Origin: JACMLD01 sp033761915
GTDB lineage: Bacteria > Bacteroidota > Bacteroidia > Chitinophagales > Chitinophagaceae
NCBI GenBank assembly: GCA_033761915.1
Contig: JANRMC010000138.1
Coordinates: forward strand, 1-25,821
Direction of reading: 5' to 3'
Length of the DNA stretch: 25,821 nt
Notes under the pieces: model-generated
What the model saw: the letters and a program-made list of their open reading frames with translations, nothing else
Told to the model about the DNA's origin: nothing
Database searches by the model: none
Position numbers and translations under genes: made by a program
In this document: positions 15,277 through 21,519 of the stretch, in pieces
How the letters are laid out: every line of letters starts with the position of its first letter
How positions within the stretch are numbered: the first letter of the stretch is position 1

Positions 15277-16689
15277 TTACTCAATAGTTACGGCAAACTC
15301 AATGGCTTTTTTTAAAGCCCCTAACTTATTATTTACTTCCTGCAACTCACACTCTGGTTTACTGGCCGCCACCACACCGGCGCCGGCCTGGTAAAACAAT
15401 GTATTGTCTTTGCTTAAAAAAGTACGTATCATAATAGCATGATTGCAACTGCCATCAAAACCCATAAACCCAATGCCGCCACCATAGTAGCTGCGGGCCG
15501 TGGTTTCATAATTATCTATCAGCTGCATGGCCTTAATTTTTGGTGCGCCGCTTAGTGTGCCCGCCGGAAAAGTTTTTGCCAGTAATTCAAACGGGTTACT
15601 GTTTGGCCTAACCTTTCCTGTTACCTCGCTTACCAGGTGTATAACATGACTGTAATACTGCACCTGGCGGTATTGCGCTACAGAAACATCATCGCACACA
15701 CGGCTTAAATCGTTACGGGCCAAATCTACCAGCATTACATGCTCTGCATTTTCTTTGGCATCTTTTAATAACCGTTCTGCTTCCTGCTGGTCAATGGCAT
15801 CATCTCCCGTTCTTTTAAAGGTGCCGGCAATAGGATGCACCACGGCTTTGCCATTTTTAATAATTAACTGCGATTCTGGCGAAGAGCCCATCAGTTTATA
15901 ATCGCCATAATCAAAAAAGAAAAGGTAGGGAGAAGGGTTAATGCTTCTTAAAGCACGATACACATTAAACTCATCGCCACTAAAGCTTTGCTGAAAGCGG
16001 CGGCTCAGCACAATCTGAAACACATCGCCACGCAGGCAACTGGCAATACCCTTTTGCACCATTTCTATATAGGCTTCGTTGCTGATGTTAGAACTTTCAA
16101 CACCTTTAACGGCAAACGGAAACACCGGTACATCTTTACTACGTATTAAACTTTCCACGGCGGCCAGCTCACTTTCAACGCCTGCCATTTTGTTTTCACA
16201 AATAAACAGCTCGTCTTTATGGTGGTTAATAGCAATTACGTATTGATACAGGCGGTAGCGCATGGTGCCCACCCCGGCGGCGGGTATTTTGGTCAGTTCA
16301 ATATCATCAAAATATTGTACGGCATCAAAAGTGGTGTAGCCGTACAAGCCCTGTGCAAACTGCGCTTCGCGGCAGGGGGTACCCGTTAATTCAAAGCGCT
16401 TCATAAAATCCCACAGCAATTGCGGCACCTGCTTCTTGTTTTTAATAGTTAACCGCTCTGGTTTTTGTGCCGGCAGTTTATACTCAATAGTGCTGCTGTT
16501 AATTATTTCAATACCGGCAATGGCATTAATGCCAATAAAACTCCAGCTGTTTTCAGCAGCATGGTGGTCGGTGCTTTCCAGCAAAATGGTATCGCGGAAA
16601 CGATCCCTCAACCGCAGGTAAATACCCACCGGTGTAAACACATCGGCCAGCATTTTTTTACATTCAGTTATAATAACAACAGGTTTCAT
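15277..16689 (-). CDS. trpE: Anthranilate synthase component I
   Basis: The protein has 470 residues. LLESTD (36-41) is the tryptophan-binding segment that mediates feedback inhibition, so the enzyme should be allosterically controlled. The chorismate-binding half is intact: IAGTFKRTGDD, HVMLVDLARNDLSRV, GTLSGAPKI and GGGIGFMGFDG. With TrpG it makes anthranilate from chorismate and glutamine. It is the first structural gene of the operon; its ATG lies about 90 bases downstream of the attenuator terminator, with repeat A9 in between. Confidence 0.97.
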   Translation of the reverse strand: MKPVVIITECKKMLADVFTPVGIYLRLRDRFRDTILLESTDHHAAENSWSFIGINAIAGIEIINSSTIEYKLPAQKPERLTIKNKKQVPQLLWDFMKRFELTGTPCREAQFAQGLYGYTTFDAVQYFDDIELTKIPAAGVGTMRYRLYQYVIAINHHKDELFICENKMAGVESELAAVESLIRSKDVPVFPFAVKGVESSNISNEAYIEMVQKGIASCLRGDVFQIVLSRRFQQSFSGDEFNVYRALRSINPSPYLFFFDYGDYKLMGSSPESQLIIKNGKAVVHPIAGTFKRTGDDAIDQQEAERLLKDAKENAEHVMLVDLARNDLSRVCDDVSVAQYRQVQYYSHVIHLVSEVTGKVRPNSNPFELLAKTFPAGTLSGAPKIKAMQLIDNYETTARSYYGGGIGFMGFDGSCNHAIMIRTFLSKDNTLFYQAGAGVVAASKPECELQEVNNKLGALKKAIEFAVTIE

Positions 16690-16705
16690 ATTTATTTATT
16701 TGTTA

Positions 16706-16756
16706 ACCGGCAGCAGTGCAGGTGGCAGCATCTTTGCGTCGCACCCTTGTACCGCA
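16706..16756 (-). repeat. Dispersed repeat A, copy A9, in the trpE leader
   Basis: The core TTGCGTCGCAC is at 16734-16744, followed by CCTTGTACCGCAG, with the extended flank GTGCAGGTGGCA at 16716-16727. It lies between the attenuator terminator and trpE, so it is part of the trpE messenger 5' region. Confidence 0.8.
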
Positions 16757-16775
16757 GCACCCTATTCAGCAGGCA

Positions 16776-16809
16776 GCAAATAAAAAGCCCCGAAACAGTT
16801 CGGGGCTTT
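16776..16809 (-). terminator. trp attenuator terminator
   Basis: On the minus strand AAAGCCCCGAA (16799-16809) and TTCGGGGCTTT (16784-16794) form an 11-bp stem with a CTGT loop, followed by the T-rich run TTTTTATTT. It stands in the leader between the Trp-rich peptide and trpE, the position expected for an attenuator, and not at the end of any gene. Confidence 0.88.
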
Positions 16810-16854
16810 CTGAATACTTTATACCTAAAGTAATGACATTACAGCACCCCTGAA
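16799..16854 (-). promoter_or_regulatory. Proposed antiterminator of the trp leader
   Basis: Leader RNA UUCAGGGGUGCU (16843-16854), inside the last codons of trpL, can pair imperfectly with AGCCCCGAA (16799-16807), the first arm of the terminator. A perfect 6-bp hairpin (ACTTTA/TAAAGT, 16816-16831) lies in the enclosed loop. A ribosome waiting at the Trp codons would leave the first segment free; one that reaches the stop would cover it. The pairing was worked out by eye. Confidence 0.55.
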
Positions 16855-16901
16855 GAGTTTGTATGCCACCACCACTGAATATTTTTATTAGTTATTTTCA
16901 T
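16839..16901 (-). CDS. trpL: trp operon leader peptide with three consecutive Trp codons
   Basis: ATG at 16899-16901 and TAA at 16839-16841 encode MKITNKNIQWWWHTNSSGVL. Codons 10-12 (16866-16874) are TGG TGG TGG. Tryptophan is a rare residue, so three in a row in a 20-residue frame directly upstream of a terminator and trpE is strong evidence for a ribosome-sensing leader peptide, as in the classical trp attenuators of Proteobacteria. The peptide itself need have no function after synthesis. A Bacteroidota-type promoter ends only seven bases before the ATG, so the message may be almost leaderless. Confidence 0.88.
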   Translation of the reverse strand: MKITNKNIQWWWHTNSSGVL

Positions 16902-16908
16902 TGATGTG

Positions 16909-16940
16909 CAAATATTACCCGTAAAATTTATTTCACCAAA
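16909..16940 (-). promoter_or_regulatory. Probable trp promoter, Bacteroidota type
   Basis: On the minus strand TTTG (16937-16940) is followed after 19 bases by TAATATTTG (16909-16917). This is one base longer than the consensus TAnnTTTG but has the spacing known for Bacteroidota primary sigma promoters (TTTG, 19-21 bases, TAnnTTTG). It lies directly upstream of trpL. Confidence 0.6.
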
Positions 16941-17059
16941 AAAAAGTTTTACTTTTAATAACAGCCATTAGCCTTCATTTGCAGATTGTACCATTAAATA
17001 CCCTCAGCACGGTATAGTTGCGGGCAGAAATTTATTATAATCTTGTAAAAAATTACCCC

Positions 17060-19240
17060 ATGTTACGCCTATTCACAATTTGCCTATTGTTAGCCACTGG
17101 CAATATTTTGCTGGCACAAAACAATCAAAAAACCGTTTTATACGATGATTTCTCCAGCAACAAAAATGGCTGGAAGGAATATTTTTCAGGAAACTATATT
17201 GATGTAGTGAATAACGGCAAGTTTATAATGGAAAATACCAATGATGGTACCCATTGGTCTGGCATATATGCGGCACTCAATACCTCACGCAACTTTTCCA
17301 TTTCTGTAAATACCAGCCACACCAGCGGGGTAGACAATAGCCATTACGGTGTTTATTTTGGCGCCAAGGATGGTAACAACGGCTATTGCTTTGCCATATC
17401 ATCTAATGGCTGGTACCGCCTGTTTAAATACGAAAACAGCACATTCGTAAATCTTATTGACTGGGTGCAGCATAGTGCCATTGTAAAAGGTAATTATGTG
17501 GAGAACCGGATTAAAATAACCAAAGACGGCGGCGATTGGAAGTTTTATGTAAACGACCAGTACGTTACCAGTTATGGTGCCCGTACTTTCTTTGGCGATT
17601 ATGTTGGCTTTAGCATCAGCCGCAACCAGCGGGTAGAGTTTGACAACCTGAATGTGATAGAATATGATGGCGGCAGCGGCAGCACCCCGGTTAATAATAA
17701 CACAGGCAGCAATACCCAAACAGATATTTTTAACGACGATTTCAGTGATAATAAAAACAACTGGCAACCTACCAATGCCGCAACATTCACCACCGCCCTT
17801 AGCAACGGAAAGTTTATTGTGGATGTACGCGACAGTACCAGTGTTACCAGCACCCGTACCGTATACTATAAATTAGATAAAGATTTTACCTACTCATTAT
17901 CCCTGATGCATACCAGCGGCGTAATGAACTATGGGTATGGACTTGTATTTGACTATATAGATACCAAAAACTATTACGGTTTTCAAATAAGTGGCGATGG
18001 CTCTTATCGCTTTTACAACCTCAGAAATAATACATCCACCAATTTAATACCGTGGACAAAAAGCAGCAATATAAAATCGGGCAACTATGGCGATAATAAC
18101 ATTTCAATAAAAAAGCAAGGGTCATCTGTTTACCTGTATATAAACGGGCAATATGTTAACAGTGCCACTATTAATACACTAACTTCTCAGAAAATTGGTT
18201 TTGTGGTAGCCCGGCCGCAGCGTATTGAATTTGATAACATGAAATTGACCGGTGTTTACGACGATCTGGATTTATTTGATGATGAAGACCTGGATCTTGA
18301 TTTTACCGGAGAGCGGGATTTTACCAAGTATACCAAAGAATACAAATCGGGCAACTTGTGTGAACTGATGTCTTCAATACTTAAAAACGCTAAAGATACC
18401 TTTGTGCATATTACCAGTGGCTTAAGATACAAAGGCTCGTGGAGCAACACGTATAACACAACCTATACTATTAAAGACGCAGATAGCACCACCCTATCAC
18501 ACAGCAAATACAGTGGCTACCTCTATGCTTACCTTGGCACCTATTCAGAGAGTGAAGCAAAATCAAAACTGGAGGGTTGGAAAAAGAAAATTTCAGATTG
18601 CATGCCCGGTTATACCACGTTTATACCCAGCCCATGGAAAGAGGGGCAGAGTGTTTATATTGGGCAGAAAACATCCAATGGCATCGTTTATAGTGACGCC
18701 AGCTTTTATGTAAGTAAAAAAGATGCTGCATACGAATTGGTATTTACCTCCTCTTCTTCTTACGAAAGAAAAGAGTTTGTTTACATCAACAATAAAACCG
18801 ACAACTCAGACTTCAGTAAGCAAATAGACTTTTTACTGGCAGACGCAGCTAAATCCTTCCCGGCCATTAGCGGAGAAATGTATAAAGATGGCAGTAATAC
18901 TTTATACAAAACCAACTACCAGTTTCCGGGTTCTGTAGAAAATAAAATCACGTATTTCCTCGGTAAGACTTTTGAGAGCACTCTGGATGTTGGCATTGCA
19001 TCGCAAACTGATGCCCGTGCTAAAATGGAATCCTACGCGGCAAAATTAAAAACGGCCCTGGGTAGTGATTATATGTACAACAATGCAGTCAAATCTTATT
19101 TTGAAGGCTACACCTTTAATAAAAAAGACCGCTTATATGACGATAACAGTGTCAGCATAGAAATTATAAAAGACTATGTAAAGAACACCTACAAAGTAGT
19201 ATTAAAAGTAAGAGGTACTTACCAACCAAGTAGTAAATAA
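17060..19240 (+). CDS. Secreted multidomain protein with duplicated LamG-like and duplicated C-terminal units
   Basis: The protein has 726 residues from ATG 17060; an extension to a TTG at 17018 would spoil the signal peptide MLRLFTICLLLATGNILLAQ. Residues about 25-198 and 223-395 are two copies of a beta-rich domain. Each starts DDFS.NKN.W, contains NGKFI, HTSGV, SGxYRF/L and NGQYV/NDQYV, and ends RxEFDN, a concanavalin/LamG-like or DUF1080-like fold. A Gly/Ser/Asn/Thr linker joins them. After an Asp-rich stretch (about 399-412, DDLDLFDDEDLDLDF) come two further related units (about 430-570 and 588-720; compare SSILKNAKDTFVHI with LLADAAKSFPAI). No catalytic motif or sorting domain is seen. 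The function is unknown; carbohydrate or surface binding is inference. Confidence 0.85.
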   Translation: MLRLFTICLLLATGNILLAQNNQKTVLYDDFSSNKNGWKEYFSGNYIDVVNNGKFIMENTNDGTHWSGIYAALNTSRNFSISVNTSHTSGVDNSHYGVYFGAKDGNNGYCFAISSNGWYRLFKYENSTFVNLIDWVQHSAIVKGNYVENRIKITKDGGDWKFYVNDQYVTSYGARTFFGDYVGFSISRNQRVEFDNLNVIEYDGGSGSTPVNNNTGSNTQTDIFNDDFSDNKNNWQPTNAATFTTALSNGKFIVDVRDSTSVTSTRTVYYKLDKDFTYSLSLMHTSGVMNYGYGLVFDYIDTKNYYGFQISGDGSYRFYNLRNNTSTNLIPWTKSSNIKSGNYGDNNISIKKQGSSVYLYINGQYVNSATINTLTSQKIGFVVARPQRIEFDNMKLTGVYDDLDLFDDEDLDLDFTGERDFTKYTKEYKSGNLCELMSSILKNAKDTFVHITSGLRYKGSWSNTYNTTYTIKDADSTTLSHSKYSGYLYAYLGTYSESEAKSKLEGWKKKISDCMPGYTTFIPSPWKEGQSVYIGQKTSNGIVYSDASFYVSKKDAAYELVFTSSSSYERKEFVYINNKTDNSDFSKQIDFLLADAAKSFPAISGEMYKDGSNTLYKTNYQFPGSVENKITYFLGKTFESTLDVGIASQTDARAKMESYAAKLKTALGSDYMYNNAVKSYFEGYTFNKKDRLYDDNSVSIEIIKDYVKNTYKVVLKVRGTYQPSSK

Positions 19241-19275
19241 AATAAGAACGGCGGCCTTTGGCCGCCGTTCTTATT
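19241..19275 (+). terminator. Strong intrinsic terminator
   Basis: A 16-bp perfect stem (19241-19256 with 19260-19275) with a TTT loop begins immediately after the stop of the 726-residue protein gene. The inner 13 bases of each arm are the same as in the terminator at 3708-3738. Confidence 0.88.
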
Positions 19276-19315
19276 TTACCCAACCGTTTTCAAGGTATTA
19301 TTGTAATTTAGTTGC

Positions 19316-19852
19316 ATGAACTCTTTTGAAGTATTAACGGTGGCTGGCTTGTATAATTCCGGCCCCGATCACTGGCAAACACATTGGGAAAAAGAATACG
19401 GATTCAAACGCATTATTCAAACAGACTATGATACCCCCGTTTGTGCAGATTGGATAGCTGCCATAGACGAAGCCGTAATGAAAGGCAACCCCGCATCAAC
19501 TATTTTAATAGGCCACAGCCTTGCCTGCAATACAATTGTTAACTGGGCCAACAAATACCAACGAAAAATTAAAGCGGCACTATTAGTGGCCCCCAGCGAT
19601 ACCGAATCGGCCATTTACCCAGACGGCACCACGGGTTTTATGCCCATGCCGTTAAATACTCTTCCCTTTCCTTCTATTACCATTACCAGCGATGATGATA
19701 AATATGTAACCATTGAACGGGCACAGTTCTTTACAAAACATTGGGGCAGCGAGTTAATCATCCTGCACCAATTAGGCCATATGGGCAGTGCCGATAAATT
19801 GGCCTTGTGGCCTGAGGGTTTTAAAATTTTTGAACGCGTATTAACATTATAA
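19316..19852 (+). CDS. RBBP9/YdeN-type serine hydrolase
   Basis: The protein has 178 residues, the usual size of this small alpha/beta-hydrolase family. The N-terminal VAGLYNSGPDHWQTHWE is the family signature. The nucleophile Ser68 is in GHSLA, the acid is in SDDDKY (Asp127 or Asp128), and His155 is in LGHMG, so the triad is complete. Members are intracellular serine hydrolases of poorly known substrate. It follows a terminator and heads a short plus-strand group with the Dabb and GNAT-like genes (gaps 11 and 5 bases), which suggests a three-gene operon. Confidence 0.9.
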   Translation: MNSFEVLTVAGLYNSGPDHWQTHWEKEYGFKRIIQTDYDTPVCADWIAAIDEAVMKGNPASTILIGHSLACNTIVNWANKYQRKIKAALLVAPSDTESAIYPDGTTGFMPMPLNTLPFPSITITSDDDKYVTIERAQFFTKHWGSELIILHQLGHMGSADKLALWPEGFKIFERVLTL

Positions 19853-19863
19853 TAAACAAAATC

Positions 19864-20244
19864 ATGAAACAACTACTAACCGCTCTCTTTTTACTAACCA
19901 TCAGTTTTGCCCATGCACAAGAAAACAAGCAGCCAAAAAAATTATTAAGGCATGTGGTGCTTTTTAGCTTTAAAGAAGGCAGCACCCCGCAACAAATAAA
20001 AGCAGTTACAGATGCATTTGCCGCATTACCCAAAAAGATAAAAGAAATTAAAGCATTTGAGTGGGGCACCAATAATAGTCCTGAAAATTTAAACCAGGGC
20101 TTTACCCATTGTTTCTTTGTAAGCTTTGCTTCAGAAAAAGACAGAGCTGTTTATTTACCTCACCCCCAGCACCAGGCCTTTGTTGAAGTATTAAAACCCA
20201 TATTAGATAAAGTACTGGTGATTGATTACTGGACAGAAAAATAA
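19864..20244 (+). CDS. Secreted Dabb (stress-responsive A/B barrel) domain protein
   Basis: The protein has 126 residues: a signal peptide (MKQLLTALFLLTISFAHA) followed by one Dabb domain. LLRHVVLFSFKEG opens the barrel, FTHCFFVSFASEKDRAVYLPHPQHQAFVE contains the conserved YLPHPxHxxF motif, and VIDYW closes it. Dabb proteins form dimeric alpha/beta barrels; some act as cyclases or bind small ligands, but most, including exported ones in Bacteroidota, have no assigned reaction. It is placed between the RBBP9-like hydrolase and the GNAT-like gene with very short gaps, so co-expression is likely. Confidence 0.9.
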   Translation: MKQLLTALFLLTISFAHAQENKQPKKLLRHVVLFSFKEGSTPQQIKAVTDAFAALPKKIKEIKAFEWGTNNSPENLNQGFTHCFFVSFASEKDRAVYLPHPQHQAFVEVLKPILDKVLVIDYWTEK

Positions 20245-20249
20245 ACCCA

Positions 20250-20531
20250 ATGCTGGTACAACATAAAAACATTAATGGCAAAGGCATGTTTTATGTAGGT
20301 ATTGATGGCAACATACTGGCCGAAATGACCTATACCATGCCGGCTGCCAACAAAATGATTATTGACCATACCGAAGTGGATGAAAGCCTTGCGGACAAAA
20401 GTGTGGGACTACAGTTACTAAACACAGCAGTGGATTATGCCCGCAAAAACAATATCACCATCATTCCGCTTTGCCCTTTTGCCAAAGCTATGTTTGATAA
20501 AAAGCCCGAGCTGAGAGATGTGCTTGCCTGA
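20250..20531 (+). CDS. Small GNAT-like protein (YjdJ / Acetyltransf_CG type)
   Basis: The protein has 93 residues. MTYTMPAANKMIIDHTEVDESLADKSVGLQLL is the pattern of the small GNAT-like family represented by E. coli YjdJ: the acetyl-CoA loop is reduced (DKSVGLQLL) and a conserved IIPLCPFAKAMFDKKPE near the C-terminus supplies the family Cys. These proteins have an acetyltransferase-like core, but the substrate is generally unknown. The start ATG 20250 lies five bases after the Dabb gene stop. Confidence 0.87.
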   Translation: MLVQHKNINGKGMFYVGIDGNILAEMTYTMPAANKMIIDHTEVDESLADKSVGLQLLNTAVDYARKNNITIIPLCPFAKAMFDKKPELRDVLA

Positions 20532-20556
20532 TACAAATATACATTCAACTTTATTG

Positions 20557-20660
20557 TGCAGTACAAGAGTGCCCCGAAGGCCTTACACAAATCATGTCGG
20601 GGTTTGCAACGAGCAACAACTGCTCAGCCGGGTACAGGTGCTGGGTACTTAAATTTTTAT
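20557..20660 (+). repeat. Hairpin repeat B, copy B2, joined to a repeat A half
   Basis: GCAGTACAAGAGTG (20558-20571) is the left part of repeat A. It runs straight into CCCCGA (20572-20577), which pairs with TCGGGG (20597-20602). The centre matches copy B1 at 12062-12106. Confidence 0.65.
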
Positions 20661-20668
20661 TGTACCAG
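20629..20668. repeat. Inverted repeat TGCTGGGTAC / GTACCAGCA
   Basis: TGCTGGGTAC and GTACCAGCA face each other across a 13-base AT-rich loop inside the composite element. The same words recur in copy B1 (TGCTACCAGCA, TGCTGGTAC). Confidence 0.5.
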
Positions 20669-20687
20669 CATCAGTACAATACCCGGC

Positions 20688-20715
20688 ATCCTTGTGTCGC
20701 TCCCTTCAACAGCAT
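20688..20715 (-). repeat. Dispersed repeat A, copy A10 (degenerate)
   Basis: TTGTGTCGCTC at 20692-20702 differs from the core at two positions. It is followed by CCTTCAACAGCA, like copies A4 and A8. Confidence 0.65.
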
Positions 20716-20772
20716 CTCATTATTGTACTATTTTCTTTATTTTCATACAAACATTTTGCAATGAAATGAGCT

Positions 20773-20819
20773 ATAAAAATTTTCGAGTAACTTTTCCCAA
20801 AAACGATGAAAATTTTTAT
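20773..20819. promoter_or_regulatory. AT-rich 12-bp inverted repeat upstream of the Rossmann protein gene
   Basis: ATAAAAATTTTC (20773-20784) and GAAAATTTTTAT (20808-20819) are perfect complements 23 bases apart. They end 42 bases before the ATG at 20862. The structure could be an operator or an RNA hairpin; its function is not known. Confidence 0.4.
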
Positions 20820-20861
20820 GGCGAATAACATGTGACAAATTCCAAAGTTAAAAATTAAGAC

Positions 20862-21494
20862 ATGAAACTAATAGTGTTTGGCGCCACGGGTATGGTGGGG
20901 CAACAATTGGTGCAACAAGCCTTATGGAAAGGACATACTGTAAAAGCCTTTGGCAGAAATGTATTTACTGCCGGCCTGCCGGAAGATGAAAAGTTAGAAC
21001 TGGTAAAGGGTGCTTTGTTTGATGAAAAAGAAGTGTACGATGCATTAAAAGATTGCAATGCAGTGTTAAGTGCATTGGGTGGCTCAGTAGATGGGGCCGA
21101 TAAAACCCGCAGCCTGGGGATAAAAAATATTATTAAGCAAATGAATAAAGCCGGTGTAAAAAGAATTGTGGCTATTGGCGGCCTGGGTGTGTTGCAAAAA
21201 GACGAAGAAACCATGTTGCTGGAAGATGAAAACTACCCCGAAGAGTATTTGCCGGTTGGTAAAGAGCATTTGTATGCATACCATGCATTAAATGAAAGCG
21301 GCTTGCAATGGACATTTGTTTGTCCGCCCAATATTTTAAATGAAACCGCCACCGGCCATTTTATTACCAATACCAATTATGCGCCGCAACCCAACAGTAT
21401 GAAAATTGCTGCCGGAGATTTAGCGCTGTTTATGCTGGCCGAATTGGAAAAGAATGAATTTGTCAATACCCGGGTGGGTATTTGCAATACATAA
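20862..21494 (+). CDS. NmrA-like NAD(P)-binding Rossmann protein (atypical SDR)
   Basis: The protein has 210 residues. GATGMVGQ (7-14) is the dinucleotide loop of atypical short-chain dehydrogenases of the NAD(P)H-binding (PF13460) group, followed by VKGALFD and ALGG at the cofactor pocket. The usual YxxxK is altered: YHALNESGLQWTFVCPP is the segment after the active-site helix and keeps the family pattern. Such proteins act as oxidoreductases, flavin reductases or redox sensors; no substrate can be given. It stands alone, converges on hisB and shares the terminator hairpin at its 3' end. Confidence 0.88.
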   Translation: MKLIVFGATGMVGQQLVQQALWKGHTVKAFGRNVFTAGLPEDEKLELVKGALFDEKEVYDALKDCNAVLSALGGSVDGADKTRSLGIKNIIKQMNKAGVKRIVAIGGLGVLQKDEETMLLEDENYPEEYLPVGKEHLYAYHALNESGLQWTFVCPPNILNETATGHFITNTNYAPQPNSMKIAAGDLALFMLAELEKNEFVNTRVGICNT

Positions 21495-21519
21495 AAAGGA
21501 GTGCTACAACACTCCTTTT
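21494..21519. terminator. Bidirectional terminator between convergent genes
   Basis: AAAAGGAGTG (21494-21503) and CACTCCTTTT (21510-21519) form a 10-bp stem with a 6-nt loop, with T/A runs on both sides. It overlaps the last base of the Rossmann gene and the last codons of hisB, serving both. Confidence 0.85.

Larger units (their letters stand above)
3761..16940 (-). other. Fused trp-his transcription unit (inferred)
   Basis: From the promoter near 16909-16940 to the terminator at 3708-3738, every gene points the same way: trpL, E, G, D, C, F, two GNAT genes, a secreted protein, trpB, A, hisH, A, F, a small membrane protein, hisIE and a thioredoxin. Several junctions are overlapping or nearly so (trpD/trpC, trpA/hisH, hisF/small protein, hisIE/thioredoxin). 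No terminator with a T-run was seen inside it other than the attenuator. Internal promoters cannot be excluded. Confidence 0.65.
20532..20861. other. Intergenic region, 330 bp, repeat-rich, no gene
   Basis: The first part (20557-20715) is a composite of repeat A and repeat B halves. The second part is AT-rich and contains a 12-bp inverted repeat upstream of the Rossmann protein gene. No open frame here looks coding. No clear promoter match was found, though TTTTG at about 20754-20758 could be a -33 element. Confidence 0.6.

Noticed and set aside
17018..17059. Upstream TTG start of the 726-residue protein
   Set aside because: It would put 14 residues before a clear signal peptide; ATG 17060 is preferred.
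16690..17059. Riboswitch or T-box in the trpE leader
   Set aside because: There is no T-box sequence or other known aptamer pattern; the Trp-codon leader peptide and hairpin explain the region.
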